From: Actinokineospora fastidiosa
Lineage (GTDB): Bacteria > Actinomycetota > Actinomycetes > Mycobacteriales > Pseudonocardiaceae
DNA: 64,000 bases
Assembly: GCF_014648415.1 (NCBI RefSeq)
Contig: NZ_BMRB01000001.1
Location: 1,798,001 to 1,862,000 of the forward strand
Direction: 5' to 3'
In this document: positions 32,849 to 41,246 of the stretch, one piece after another
How positions within the stretch are numbered: position 1 is the stretch's first letter
How the letters are laid out: each line of letters begins with the position of its first letter
Notes under the pieces: model-generated
Seen by the model: the letters and a program-made list of their open reading frames with translations, nothing else
Told to the model about the DNA's origin: nothing
Database searches by the model: none
Program-made: the position numbers and the translations under genes

Positions 32849-33055
32849 ATGGCCATGACCCTGCGGCTGACCGATGAGGAGAACGCGCGCCTCGATGAGC
32901 TCGCCGCCGCTGAGGGGCGGTCCAAGCAGGAGGTGCTCAGGCTCGCGCTCAACGACCGGTGGGCGCGGATGCACAAGGAGGAGCAGCTCGGCGAGGTCCT
33001 GGGCCGGGTGCTCCCGCGGTACCGCGCCCTCCTCGACCGGATCGGCACGGTTTGA
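32849..33055 (+). CDS. Ribbon-helix-helix antitoxin-like protein
   Basis: This 68-residue protein has a typical CopG/RHH N-terminus: a beta strand MTLRLTDEENARLDELA followed by helix EGRSKQEVLRLALNDRW. The C-terminal part (EQLGEVLGRVLPRYRALL) would hold the toxin. It precedes and overlaps a Doc-like gene and has a double palindrome just upstream, which is the classic toxin-antitoxin plan. Confidence 0.8.
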   Translation: MAMTLRLTDEENARLDELAAAEGRSKQEVLRLALNDRWARMHKEEQLGEVLGRVLPRYRALLDRIGTV

Positions 33056-33432
33056 CGGCGTATCTGGACGCGGGCGACCTTCTGGTGTTGGCCGCCGCGG
33101 TGACCGGGGGCGACCTCGTCGTGCGGGATCTCGGGTTGCTCGACGCCGCCGCGCACCGGCCGCGGGCGACGGTGCTCGGGGTGGAGGCCTACGACTCGCT
33201 CTGGCTCAAGGCGGCGGCGCTGCTCGACTCGGTCGTGCGGACGCGGCCGCTGGCGCAGGGGAACTGGCGGCTCGGCTGGGTCGCCGCCGTCACGATGTGC
33301 GACCTCAACGGCTACTGGATCGACGCGGACACCGACGCCGCGCTCGACCTCGTGCGCGAGGTCGGGCGCGGCGCCGTCGAGGTGCGCAAGCTGGCCGAGC
33401 ACCTGCAGGCCTGGGCGCTGCCCAAGGGCTAG
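33052..33432 (+). CDS. Doc-like toxin with degenerate Fic motif
   Basis: This 126-residue protein resembles actinobacterial death-on-curing toxins: LTAYLDAGDLLVLA at the start, then VRDLGLLDAA, KAAALLDSVV and RLGWVAAVTMCDLNGY. The catalytic signature expected as HxFxDGNKR reads RPLAQGNWR (residues 65-73), so His, Asp and Lys are replaced by Arg, Gln and Trp. The toxin is therefore probably inactive as a Doc kinase or has a different activity. The TTG start overlaps the antitoxin stop (TTGA); no better start exists in frame. The pair otherwise looks intact and regulated. Confidence 0.75.
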   Translation: MTAYLDAGDLLVLAAAVTGGDLVVRDLGLLDAAAHRPRATVLGVEAYDSLWLKAAALLDSVVRTRPLAQGNWRLGWVAAVTMCDLNGYWIDADTDAALDLVREVGRGAVEVRKLAEHLQAWALPKG

Positions 33433-34667
33433 CTGCACGGCGTCCCGTTCAGGCTGAACGACGCGGGCCGCGCGGTGTTGCCGTTGTGCGTCGCCTGGAA
33501 CCCGAACGACGCCGAGCCGCCCGCCGGGATCGCGCCGTTCCACTGCACGTTCCTGGCCTGCACCGCGCCGCTGGCAGGCGTGATGGTCGCGTTCCAGCCG
33601 CTCGTCACCGTCTGCCCGGACGGCAGCGTGAACGCCAGCGTCCACCCGTTCACCGCCGACGTGCTCGACACCGTCACCGACGCGGTGAACCCGGTGTTCC
33701 ACGTGTTCATCGTGTACGTCACCGTGCACCCCGACGCGGGCGGCGGCGTGGTCGTCACCGGCGGCTGGCCCGTGGTCAGCCCGAGGAACTCCAGCGCCCG
33801 CGACGCCATCCCGTTCGTCAGCAGGTTGTGCCCGGTGCCCTGCATGCTGATCGCCTCGACCTTGTCGGAGTACCGCGTCCGGGTCCAGTTCGCGGCCGGG
33901 TAGTCCGTCGACGTCGGCGTCTGGGAGAGGCCGTGGACGTCGGTCCACTGCTTGATCTCCTCGCCCAGGTTCGGGTACCGCAGCGTGTCGTCCTGGGTGC
34001 CGTGCCACAGCTGCATCCTCGGCCGCGCCCCGGTGTACCCCGGGTACGCGCCGCGCACCAGGTCGCCCCACTGCTGCGCGGTCCGGATGACCTGGCCCTG
34101 CGCGCACTGGCTGTTCCACGACGACCCGTCCGTGGTCGCGAAGCACGCGAACGGCACCCCGGCGAACGCGACGCCGCCCGCGAACACGTCCGGGTACGCC
34201 CCCAGCAGCACGTTGGTCATCATCGCCCCGGACGACACCCCCGTCGCGTACACGCGGGCCGGGTCGGCCCCGTGCCGGGCGATCACGTGGCGCACCATCG
34301 ACACGATCCCGAGCGAGTCACTGCCGCCGTTGTGCCGCAATGTCGCCTGCGACGAGACGTCGAAGCAGTTGCCGCTGCGGTTGGCCGACGGGTAGATGAC
34401 GATGAACCCGTGCTGGTCGGCCAGCCGCGCGAACTCGGTCCCGGAGTAGAACGCCGGACCCGTGCCCGTGCAGTAGTGCGAGGCCACCAGCACCGCGGGC
34501 CGCTCCCGCACCGTGTCCGGCACGTACAGGTGCATCCGCAGGTTGCTGGGGTTCGCGCCGAAGTCGGTGACCTCGACCAGCGACGCGGCCTGCGCGCTCG
34601 GCGCGGCCACGACCAGCGCCGCCGCCGTCGCCGCGGCGGCCACCGCCGCCCAGATCCGCTGCCTCAT
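33429..34667 (-). CDS. Secreted esterase (PHB-depolymerase/feruloyl-type, CE1) with C-terminal CBM2
   Basis: This 412-residue secreted enzyme has a signal peptide ending near AQA-A. An alpha/beta-hydrolase catalytic domain follows, with nucleophile motif GVSSGAM near residue 144, then a short Pro/Thr linker (TTTPPP), then a family 2 carbohydrate-binding module (CTVTYTMNTWNTGF to the end, with aromatic residues and flanking Cys). It probably removes acetyl or feruloyl groups from xylan or related polysaccharides. The start overlaps the deacetylase gene by ATGA, so both are co-expressed. Confidence 0.85.
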   Translation of the reverse strand: MRQRIWAAVAAAATAAALVVAAPSAQAASLVEVTDFGANPSNLRMHLYVPDTVRERPAVLVASHYCTGTGPAFYSGTEFARLADQHGFIVIYPSANRSGNCFDVSSQATLRHNGGSDSLGIVSMVRHVIARHGADPARVYATGVSSGAMMTNVLLGAYPDVFAGGVAFAGVPFACFATTDGSSWNSQCAQGQVIRTAQQWGDLVRGAYPGYTGARPRMQLWHGTQDDTLRYPNLGEEIKQWTDVHGLSQTPTSTDYPAANWTRTRYSDKVEAISMQGTGHNLLTNGMASRALEFLGLTTGQPPVTTTPPPASGCTVTYTMNTWNTGFTASVTVSSTSAVNGWTLAFTLPSGQTVTSGWNATITPASGAVQARNVQWNGAIPAGGSASFGFQATHNGNTARPASFSLNGTPCS

Positions 34668-35338
34668 GGCGCCACCGCCACCGGCTGCCCGTCGCGCACG
34701 CCGACCCGACCGGCGCACAGGCCGCGCTCGGCCAGGTCGGACACGATCAGCGGCACCGCGTCGATCGTGTTCTGGATGCCGTCGTGCAGCAGGATGATCC
34801 CGCCCGGTTGCAACGCGGCCGCGCGCGAGCGGATTTCCTCGCTCGGCACGCCCGCCCAGTCGCGGGAGTCGACCGTCCACAGCACCTCGGTCATCCCCAG
34901 CCGCTTCGCCATGGCCTTGATCTCGGCGTTCGTCGCGCCGTAGGGCGGGCGGAACAGCGTCGGCCAGGTCCGGTTCACCCGGACGGTGGCCACCTGGGTC
35001 TTCACCAGCTCGGAGAACACCTCCTGCCGGGACAGCTCCGTCAGGTTCGGATGCGTGTAGGTGTGGTTGGCGATCCACATTCCCGCGCCCTGGGTGACCC
35101 GCTGCAGGTGCGGGTTCGCGTCGATATTCCGGCCGACGGTGAAAAAGGTCGCGCGCGCGTCGGCGTCCTCCAGCGCGGCCAGCAGGCGCAGGGTCGTGGC
35201 CGGATTAGGGCCGTCGTCGAAAGTGAGCGCGACATAGCCGTTTGCGCAGCTCTTAGCGGCTGCCTGGGCGGGATAGGCGAGCGCGGCCATTGCCAGGAAA
35301 GCGACGGCGAGCGCTTTGCGAAATTGTTTCCGGGGCAT
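34664..35338 (-). CDS. Secreted polysaccharide deacetylase (NodB domain, CE4)
   Basis: This 224-residue secreted protein has a signal peptide (LAVAFLAMAALAYPAQAAA) and a NodB domain. TFDDGPN gives the catalytic and metal Asp, NHTYTHPNL the metal-binding His pair, RPPYG motif 3 and ILLHDG motif 5. CE4 enzymes remove acetyl groups from xylan, chitin or peptidoglycan. Its overlap with a CBM2-linked esterase favours plant-polysaccharide degradation over cell-wall editing, though chitin or peptidoglycan is possible. Confidence 0.9.
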   Translation of the reverse strand: MPRKQFRKALAVAFLAMAALAYPAQAAAKSCANGYVALTFDDGPNPATTLRLLAALEDADARATFFTVGRNIDANPHLQRVTQGAGMWIANHTYTHPNLTELSRQEVFSELVKTQVATVRVNRTWPTLFRPPYGATNAEIKAMAKRLGMTEVLWTVDSRDWAGVPSEEIRSRAAALQPGGIILLHDGIQNTIDAVPLIVSDLAERGLCAGRVGVRDGQPVAVAP

Positions 35339-35436
35339 TCATTCACTATCACTTGGCGCTTGTGTGATGGGCAACACCGGCGAATATCTTTCGCGCCGAA
35401 CGCCCGCCCCCGGCGGATGAACGGCGCACGAGCGGC

Positions 35437-35467
35437 TTGACCTGGAGTGCGCTCCAGCACCTACCGT
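35437..35467 (+). promoter_or_regulatory. MerR-type promoter with 19-bp spacer
   Basis: TTGACC (35437-35442) and TACCGT (35462-35467) are 19 bp apart, the elongated spacing of MerR-activated promoters. A palindrome CTGGAG-N4-CTCCAG (35442-35457) lies between them. The MerR gene begins eight bases later, so it probably controls its own transcript together with the downstream aldo/keto reductase. Confidence 0.75.
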
Positions 35468-35474
35468 CGACGCC

Positions 35475-35894
35475 GTGACCTACTCGATCGCCGAGGCAGC
35501 CCACCGCAGCGGGCTGTCGATCGACACCCTCCGGTACTACGAACGCATCGATCTGATCGACCCGCCCGCGCGCGACTCCGGGGGGCGACGGGTCTACACC
35601 GACGACGACCTGGGCTGGCTGGTCTTCCTGACCAAGCTGCGGACCACCGGCATGCCCATCAAGCTCATGCGCGAGTACGCCCGGCTGCGCCGCCTCGGCG
35701 AGGGCACCGCGGGTGAGCGCAAGCGCATCCTCGAGGACCACCGCGCCGACGTCCTCGCCCGCATCGACGAGCTGCGGTCGTGCGTCGACGTCCTCGACTA
35801 CAAGATCGACAACTACGAACGCGTCGTGGCGGGCGCCTGCCCGCCCGAGACAGGGGAAACCACACCATGGACACTCGCGCACTCGGCGGGCTGA
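35475..35894 (+). CDS. MerR family regulator
   Basis: This 139-residue regulator has the MerR helix-turn-helix and wing: [22 protein letters not shown], then [13 protein letters not shown] coiled-coil effector helix ([19 protein letters not shown]) follows. The GTG start lies just after the predicted promoter. The stop is inside the next gene, an aldo/keto reductase (28-bp overlap), so the two are coupled. The C-terminus is short and has no Cys cluster, so metal sensing is unlikely and an organic electrophile is more probable. Confidence 0.9.
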   Translation: MTYSIAEAAHRSGLSIDTLRYYERIDLIDPPARDSGGRRVYTDDDLGWLVFLTKLRTTGMPIKLMREYARLRRLGEGTAGERKRILEDHRADVLARIDELRSCVDVLDYKIDNYERVVAGACPPETGETTPWTLAHSAG

Positions 35895-36853
35895 CCTCGT
35901 CGGCCCAGGGCCTGGGCTGCATGGGGATGAGCGACTTCTACGGCCCCGGCGACGACGCCGAGTCGATCGCGGTCATCCACCGCGCGCTGGACCTGGGCGT
36001 CACCCACCTCGACACCTCCGACATGTACGGCCCGCACACCAACGAGCGGTTGGTCGGCCGCGCCATCGCCGACCGGCGCGACCGCGTCCTGCTGGCCACG
36101 AAGTTCGGCGTCGTGCGGGACCCGGCCGACGAGACCGCGCGCGGCATCCGCGGCGACGCCGCCTACGTCCGCCAGGCCTGCGACGCTTCGCTGGAGCGGC
36201 TGGGCGTCGACCACATCGACCTGTACTACCTGCACCGCGTGGACCCGACCGTCCCGATCGAGGAGACCGTCGGCGCGATGGCCGAGCTGGTGGCCGCGGG
36301 CAAGGTCCGGCACCTGGGCCTGTCCGAGGCGAGCGCGGCGACCCTGCGCAGGGCGGCCGCCGTGCACCCGATCGCGGCGCTGCAGACCGAGTGGTCGCTG
36401 TGGACGCGCGACATCGAGGCCGAGATCCTGCCGACGGCCCGCGAGCTGGGCGTCGGGATCGTGGCCTACTCGCCGCTGGGCCGCGGCTTCCTCACCGGAC
36501 GGTTCGCCCAGCGCTCGGACCTGCCCGAGGGCGACTTCCGCGCGGTCGGCCAGCCGCGCTTCCAGGACGGCAACTTCGAGCGGAACCTGGCCATTGTGGA
36601 CGCCCTGCGCAAGCTGGCAGCCGAGCGGGACGTCACGCCGGGCCAGCTCGCCCTGGCCTGGGTGCACAGCCGGGGCGGGGACGTCGTGCCGATCCCGGGC
36701 ACCAAGCGGATCAAGTACCTGGAGGAGAACGCCGCCGCGGCGGGGATCCGGCTCTCCGAGTCCGACATCGCCGCCATCGAGGCGGCCGTCCCGGCGGACG
36801 CCGTGGCGGGCGACCGCTACGCGCCCGGCGGGATGGCGACCATCGACAATTAG
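35867..36853 (+). CDS. Aldo/keto reductase
   Basis: This 328-residue enzyme is an NADPH-dependent oxidoreductase with TIM-barrel fold. The catalytic tetrad is visible as HLDTSDMYG (Asp, Tyr), LLATKFGV (Lys) and YLHRVDP (His). NADPH-binding [14 protein letters not shown] lies near the C-terminus. It starts inside the MerR gene with CAGGGGAAA as ribosome-binding site. Induced by MerR, it probably reduces aldehydes or other carbonyl stressors. Confidence 0.92.
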   Translation: MDTRALGGLTSSAQGLGCMGMSDFYGPGDDAESIAVIHRALDLGVTHLDTSDMYGPHTNERLVGRAIADRRDRVLLATKFGVVRDPADETARGIRGDAAYVRQACDASLERLGVDHIDLYYLHRVDPTVPIEETVGAMAELVAAGKVRHLGLSEASAATLRRAAAVHPIAALQTEWSLWTRDIEAEILPTARELGVGIVAYSPLGRGFLTGRFAQRSDLPEGDFRAVGQPRFQDGNFERNLAIVDALRKLAAERDVTPGQLALAWVHSRGGDVVPIPGTKRIKYLEENAAAAGIRLSESDIAAIEAAVPADAVAGDRYAPGGMATIDN

Positions 36854-36904
36854 CGGGCCCATTCCCGCCGGCGGCGCCCGCCACGCGCCCCGAGAGTGGG
36901 GCGC

Positions 36905-37324
36905 ATGACGATCACCCCCACCGACGTGCTGGAAGGCATGTACGCCGCCGAGGCCGACTACCTCGCCGCGGGCGGCCCCGGCTCGGCGTCGTTCGCGCCG
37001 CTGGCCCCGTTCTTCGCCCCGGACGTGACCCTGCACCAGGCCGACGGCCTGCCCTACGGCGGCATCTGGCGCGGCCACGACGGCCTCGCGCGCTTCTTCA
37101 CCACGATGAGCGCGGTCTGGGAGCGCTTCGACCTGGCGGACCGGACGTATCTGTCGCGGACCAGCCCGCTGGTCGTGCGCTTCCGGATCCACGCCCGCGC
37201 CCGCGCGACGGGCCGCGACCTCGACTTCCCCATCCTGCAGACGGTGGACGTCGAGGACGGCCTGATCACCGAGCTCCGCCCGTTCTACTGGGACACTGCC
37301 GAGATCGCGGCCGCCTGCACCTGA
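36905..37324 (+). CDS. SnoaL-like/NTF2-fold protein
   Basis: This 139-residue protein fits the SnoaL-like NTF2 superfamily: an N-terminal helix, then FFAPDVTLHQADGLPYGGIWRGHDGLARFF, and beta strands ending in FPILQTVDVEDGLITELRPFYWD. The family includes small ketosteroid-isomerase-like enzymes and ligand-binding proteins. ATG 36905 follows a GGGGCGC ribosome-binding stretch. It lies 51 bases after the aldo/keto reductase and may belong to the same unit. Its stop codon is in the first arm of a terminator hairpin. Confidence 0.75.
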   Translation: MTITPTDVLEGMYAAEADYLAAGGPGSASFAPLAPFFAPDVTLHQADGLPYGGIWRGHDGLARFFTTMSAVWERFDLADRTYLSRTSPLVVRFRIHARARATGRDLDFPILQTVDVEDGLITELRPFYWDTAEIAAACT

Positions 37325-37339
37325 CCACTCAGGTGCAGG
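37314..37339 (+). terminator. Terminator overlapping the SnoaL-like stop codon
   Basis: Perfect 11-bp arms CCTGCACCTGA (37314-37324) and TCAGGTGCAGG (37329-37339) enclose a 4-nt loop. The stop codon is part of the first arm. A second small stem overlaps it to the right. It would end the MerR/aldo-keto reductase/SnoaL transcript. Confidence 0.75.
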
Positions 37340-37380
37340 CGGTCCGCCTGGGCGCACGCAAGCGGATCAACCGTCCTGAC

Positions 37381-37415
37381 GGTCGGCCGAGGGGAAGCCA
37401 GCCCCTCGGCCGACC
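37381..37415 (-). terminator. Terminator of the FG-GAP gene
   Basis: A perfect 14-bp stem, GGTCGGCCGAGGGG with its complement, encloses a 7-nt loop, five bases beyond the stop of the leftward gene at 37420. It works as a rho-independent terminator in GC-rich genomes and lies between convergent genes, so it may act on both strands. Confidence 0.8.
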
Positions 37416-37419
37416 GGTG

Positions 37420-38916
37420 TCAGCGGCAGGCGACCAGGACGATGCCGAAGATCGCGCACTCCGAGCGGGACTTGTCGTTGGCCGGGTTGGAGTCGGCCGG
37501 GGTGCTGGCGGTGCGCTCGGCGGTGAGGGTGAGGGTGCCGACGGCCAGCGGGTTGACCGGGTGGGCGAACTTGCGGATCACCGAGCCGTCGACGGCGAGG
37601 GGGCCGGTCGAGCAGGTGAGGACGCCCTCGGCGAGCGAGCAGCCGGTGCCGGGGGTGATGCGGGCGTAGCGCGGGATGGCGACCGTCACCGAGCCGGACT
37701 CCAGGGCGTCGGGGCCGGAGTTGCGGATGGTCAGCGTGTAGTTGATCTGCGAGACGAACAGCCCGATGTACGGGCGCGCGGTCAGCTTCACCGACACGTC
37801 GGCCGTCGGCGGCACGGGCGGGACCGTGCGGTTGAGCAGGACCGAGACGCCGTCGGCGTGGCGGTTGGTGGTGACCAGGTCGGTGCGGCCGTCCACGTCG
37901 AGGTCGGCGGCGTGGATCTCGGTCGGCCAGGTGTTGACGCCCAGCGTCGTGGCGGGGGTGAAGGTGCCGTCGCCGTTGCCCAGGACGGCCACCGAGTCCG
38001 CGCCCGCGACGGTGGCGGCGAGGTCGGCGTCGCCGTCGCCGTCGAGGTCGGCCACCGCGACGCCGTAGGGGTTCGGGCCGACCGGGATGGCGACGGGCGA
38101 GGCGTAGGACGGCCCGGACAGGACCGTGACGGTGCCGCTGCCGTGGTCGGCGGTCGCCAGGTCGATGACGCCGTCGCGGTCGAAGTCGCCCGCGGCGACG
38201 TCGATGGGGTTGGTGCCCGCCGGGAAGGCCAGCGGGGCGGCGAACGTGCCGTCACCGGCCCCCTTGTAGACCGACACGGTGCCCGCGAAGAAGCCTGCGG
38301 TGGCGATGTCGGCGGCGCCGTCGCCGTCGAGGTCGGCCAGCACGACGCCGCGCGAGTAGCCGCCGCCCGCGATGTCGGTCCCGGCCGCCAGCGTGCCGTC
38401 GCCGTTGCCCAGCAGGACGGTGATGCCCTCAGGCCGGGAGACGACGACGTCGGCCCGGTCGTCGCCGTTCAGGTCGCCCGCCGCCACGCCCTCGGCGCCG
38501 CCGGAGACGGCGTGGCCCACGCGCTGGGCGAACGTGCCGTCGCCGTTGCCGAGCAGGACCGACACCTCGCCGGTCGTGGACACGGCCAGGTCGGTCCGGC
38601 CGTCGCCGTTGAGGTCGGCCGCGGCCAGGCCGGTCGGCTCCGGCCCCGGGTAGACCGAGCTGGCTGACCCGAACGCGCCCGCGCCCGTGCCCAGCAGGAC
38701 GCTCAGCGCGTGCTGGTAGCGGTCGGCGGTGATGATGTCGGGTCTGCCGTCGCCGTTGACGTCGGCGGAGAACACGGACTCGGGGTGGTTGCCGGTCGGG
38801 TAGTCGACCCGGGGAGCGAACGTGATGGGGTTCTCCGCCGCCGCGGACGGCGCGATGACCACGGCGGCGGCCGTGACCAGGGTGAGCGCGGCGGCCAGCC
38901 GGGCACGCTTGGGCAT
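37420..38916 (-). CDS. Secreted FG-GAP/VCBS beta-propeller protein
   Basis: This 498-residue secreted protein has a signal peptide (LAAALTLVTAAAVVIAPSAAA). About seven FG-GAP repeats follow, with calcium-binding loops such as DVNGDGRPDI, DLNGDGRTDL and DLDGDGAADI, each with a VLLGNGDGTF strand; these form an integrin-like beta-propeller. A DUF11-like immunoglobulin-type domain (NYTLTIRNSGPDALESGSV) ends the chain. It is probably an extracellular ligand-binding or adhesion protein. The two final Cys may form a disulfide. Confidence 0.88.
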   Translation of the reverse strand: MPKRARLAAALTLVTAAAVVIAPSAAAENPITFAPRVDYPTGNHPESVFSADVNGDGRPDIITADRYQHALSVLLGTGAGAFGSASSVYPGPEPTGLAAADLNGDGRTDLAVSTTGEVSVLLGNGDGTFAQRVGHAVSGGAEGVAAGDLNGDDRADVVVSRPEGITVLLGNGDGTLAAGTDIAGGGYSRGVVLADLDGDGAADIATAGFFAGTVSVYKGAGDGTFAAPLAFPAGTNPIDVAAGDFDRDGVIDLATADHGSGTVTVLSGPSYASPVAIPVGPNPYGVAVADLDGDGDADLAATVAGADSVAVLGNGDGTFTPATTLGVNTWPTEIHAADLDVDGRTDLVTTNRHADGVSVLLNRTVPPVPPTADVSVKLTARPYIGLFVSQINYTLTIRNSGPDALESGSVTVAIPRYARITPGTGCSLAEGVLTCSTGPLAVDGSVIRKFAHPVNPLAVGTLTLTAERTASTPADSNPANDKSRSECAIFGIVLVACR

Positions 38917-39028
38917 CGGACTACCTCTCGACGGGGAACGCGGGCGTCGCTGCCCACATCGCTCGCGGGCGGCTGTCCGTTTCTCCCGGTTCGCTGCGTG
39001 TCCTGTCCCGTTCGGACCGTGACCGGGG

Positions 39029-39478
39029 TCAGCCGAGCCCGGCGGCCACCGTCGCGCCCAGCTCCCAGCAGCGTTCGAGGTCGGGTTTGCCGGGCGTGCC
39101 GAGCACGGTGACGGGCTCGAAGACGCGCTTCCAGCCCAGTCCCGTGGTCACCCTGTCGATGCTGGCGACCGCGCCCTCGACGCCCTCGTTGCCGTGCACG
39201 TAGCAGCCGAACGGCATCCCGCGCTTCTCGTCCAGCGTCGGGTAGTAGACGGTGTCGAAGAAGTGTTTGAGAGCGCCGCTCATGTAGCCGATGTTGGCGG
39301 GCGTGCCCAGCACGACCCCGTCGGCGGCGAGCACGTCGACGGCGGTCGCTGACAAAGCGGCCTTGCGCACGACGGTGACGCCTTCCAACTCCGGGTCGGT
39401 GGCACCGGACACGACTGCCTCAAACAACGCCTGCATAGCGGGCGAAGGCGTGTGGTGCACTATCAAGAGCGTCGGCAT
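39029..39478 (-). CDS. Flavodoxin-like NAD(P)H-dependent FMN protein
   Basis: This 149-residue protein has a flavodoxin fold: LLIVHHTPSPAMQALFEAVV (FMN-phosphate loop), DGVVLGTPANIGYMSGALKHFFD (flavin ring and dimer region) and a GCYVHGNEGVEGAV segment. The family includes WrbA-like and NADPH-dependent FMN reductases. There is no obvious operon partner. It ends next to a short gap before the FG-GAP gene, and its start lies close to the end of the hypothetical gene at 39484. Confidence 0.82.
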   Translation of the reverse strand: MPTLLIVHHTPSPAMQALFEAVVSGATDPELEGVTVVRKAALSATAVDVLAADGVVLGTPANIGYMSGALKHFFDTVYYPTLDEKRGMPFGCYVHGNEGVEGAVASIDRVTTGLGWKRVFEPVTVLGTPGKPDLERCWELGATVAAGLG

Positions 39479-39483
39479 GAGGG

Positions 39484-39921
39484 CTAGCTTAGGCGCAATT
39501 CCCTTTGCTCGTGCGGAAAATCATCCCCTTCGGGTGGCGTCCGGTGCCGGATCGGCCGGATGATCGTCGGACGGCGTAGGTTCCGGGGAATCGAGAAGTC
39601 GGCGGGAACCGGCCGCAGCGGCGGGAACACCGGGCCGGGCGGAGGCAGGGTCATGATCCAGCGGATCGTCCAGACGGCGGGCCCGGCGTAGCAGTCGACG
39701 ATGTACTCGGGGTCGAAGGGGTCGAGATCAGGTGCGCGCGGGGTGCGGTAGGCGAGGGAATGCTGCTCGGCCACGAGGACCAGGACGTCCCAGACGCCCG
39801 GCCACGTGAGCACGGCGCCGATCTCCGACCGCCGCTCGTGGAAGTGGAGCAGCCACCGGCGCTCCCGGAGCCGGTCGAGCCAGTAGTCGATGTCCTGAGT
39901 GGAATCCATATGCACCAACAT
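39484..39921 (-). CDS. Hypothetical protein, divergent from an XRE regulator
   Basis: This 145-residue protein has no recognised domain. The sequence is rich in aromatic residues (DIDYWLDRLRERRWLLHFHE, then WTIRWIMTLPPP) and has a Pro/Arg-rich C-terminus. ATG 39921 or ATG 39909 could start it. It is divergent from an XRE/DUF5753 regulator with only 52 bp between them. That gap includes AAGTCG-N12-CGACTT (39922-39945), so shared control is likely. A similar arrangement is common around XRE/DUF397 genes, but its role is unknown. Confidence 0.6.
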   Translation of the reverse strand: MLVHMDSTQDIDYWLDRLRERRWLLHFHERRSEIGAVLTWPGVWDVLVLVAEQHSLAYRTPRAPDLDPFDPEYIVDCYAGPAVWTIRWIMTLPPPGPVFPPLRPVPADFSIPRNLRRPTIIRPIRHRTPPEGDDFPHEQRELRLS

Positions 39922-39973
39922 AAGTCGGTGGCCGATTGTCGACTTTTGCTTGGCAGTGCAGAAAAGGAGTGGA

Positions 39974-40801
39974 ATGTCCGGGAAGCGGAAGCCCCCGCAA
40001 GCCCGCGACCGCACCTTGGGTGCGCAGTTGCGGGCACTCCGGCAGCAGGCGGGCCTGAATCTGGAACAGGCGGCCGAGATAGCCCAGATTTCGGTTCCGA
40101 CGCTCAGTCGGACGGAGAACGGCAAGCGCCACGTGACGAGTGAGGACGTGGCGTTGTTGTGTGGGCTCTATGGAGCGCCTGCTATCCATCGAGCGGCGCT
40201 GATCGAGGCGGCGAAGGCGTCGGACCAGGCGGGGTGGTGGGAGCACCCGTTGCCCGGGGTGCCGATCAACGTGGGAACCCTCGCGAGTCACGAATCCATT
40301 GCCCGCGCCCTCACCGACTGGTCGATCACGCTGATCCCAGGACTGCTGCAGACTCGCGCGTACGCGATCGGGTACTTCCAAGCCAATGGGCTCGAACCGC
40401 CCGCGACCGACGATCTGTGGGAGGCACGAAAGCGCCGTCAGGCTGTGCTGCCGAGGGTCGAGTACACCGCCTTTATCCACGAGATGGCGCTGCGGACGCC
40501 ATTCGGGGGTGTCGATGCCCTAAAGGAACAGCTTCTGCACCTACACCGCGCCCCCGAGCGCGGCTGGGGTGTTCGAGTCGTGCGGGCGTGCGTTCCGTTG
40601 GCGGCGCTGATGCACTCCTGGATGCTCCTGGAGTTCCCCCGCGACCAACCGATCCTGCACGTGGAGCTCATGAGGAGTGCTGTGTACCTCCACACGCCCG
40701 CCGTGGAGGTGTACGAGAGCGCCCGTCGGGAGTTGTTCCGAGCGGCCCTTCCGAGTGCGGAAAGCAGCAGTATGATCGAGGGCCTGGCGAGGAGGTTGTG
40801 A
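39974..40801 (+). CDS. XRE helix-turn-helix regulator with DUF5753 domain
   Basis: This 275-residue regulator has an N-terminal XRE domain (LGAQLRALRQQAGLNLEQAAE, then QISVPTLSRTENGKRHV, near residues 16-55) and a long DUF5753 C-terminal domain (SITLIPGLLQTRAYAIGYF near residue 115; WGVRVVRACVPLAA). ATG 39974 has AAGGAG just upstream. It overlaps the DUF397 gene region by GTGA, and such XRE-DUF397 pairs are a frequent actinomycete regulatory unit linked to development and secondary metabolism. Confidence 0.9.
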   Translation: MSGKRKPPQARDRTLGAQLRALRQQAGLNLEQAAEIAQISVPTLSRTENGKRHVTSEDVALLCGLYGAPAIHRAALIEAAKASDQAGWWEHPLPGVPINVGTLASHESIARALTDWSITLIPGLLQTRAYAIGYFQANGLEPPATDDLWEARKRRQAVLPRVEYTAFIHEMALRTPFGGVDALKEQLLHLHRAPERGWGVRVVRACVPLAALMHSWMLLEFPRDQPILHVELMRSAVYLHTPAVEVYESARRELFRAALPSAESSSMIEGLARRL

Positions 40802-40803
40802 TC

Positions 40804-40956
40804 ATGGACTGGCGCAAGTCGTCTCGGTCGGGGGTCGAGAGCAACTGTGTTGAGGTTCGGCAGGACTTGGCGGCCTTGCGGGACAGCAAGCGCCCAGGCG
40901 TGGAGCTGCCCATCCCGATCTCCGCACTGCGTGATCTGCTCGCCCGCCTGACGTAA
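40804..40956 (+). CDS. DUF397 protein
   Basis: This 50-residue protein shows the DUF397 signature: WRKSSRSGVESNCVEV, RDSKRPGVEL and a C-terminal LRDLLAR. It starts at ATG 40804, eight bases after GAGGAGG; an upstream GTG would overlap the XRE stop. DUF397 proteins are small partners of XRE/DUF5753 regulators and may antagonise or tune them. A near-identical second copy lies 119 bp downstream. Confidence 0.9.
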   Translation: MDWRKSSRSGVESNCVEVRQDLAALRDSKRPGVELPIPISALRDLLARLT

Positions 40957-41075
40957 CCGGCTACACCCAGCAGGAGTCAGCCCGGGAATCGCCTCGCCTG
41001 CTACGGCGGGCGGTTCCCCGCTCCTGCCCACCACGTTCCAACCGCGCCCAGGTCCTGGCCAGGAGGTTGTGAATC

Positions 41076-41228
41076 ATGGAATGGCGCAAGTCGTCTCGGT
41101 CCGCTGCCGGTAGCAACTGTGTCGAGGTTCGGCAGGACTTGGCGGCCCTGCGGGACAGCAAACGTCCAGGCGTGGAGCTGCCCATCACGGTCTCCGCGTT
41201 TCGTGACCTGCTCGCTCGCGTGAGGTAA
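41076..41228 (+). CDS. Second DUF397 protein (tandem copy)
   Basis: This 50-residue protein is short enough to be missed by automatic callers. It shares WRKSSRS, SNCVEVRQDLAALRDSKRPG and VELPI with the first copy, and its AGGAGGTTGTGAATC leader is copied too, so the whole unit was duplicated. It differs at SAAG and ITVSAFRD. The 119-bp space between the copies can fold into an imperfect hairpin around 40985-41025. Confidence 0.85.
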   Translation: MEWRKSSRSAAGSNCVEVRQDLAALRDSKRPGVELPITVSAFRDLLARVR

Positions 41229-41246
41229 CAGGCCCAGCCGAGTCCG

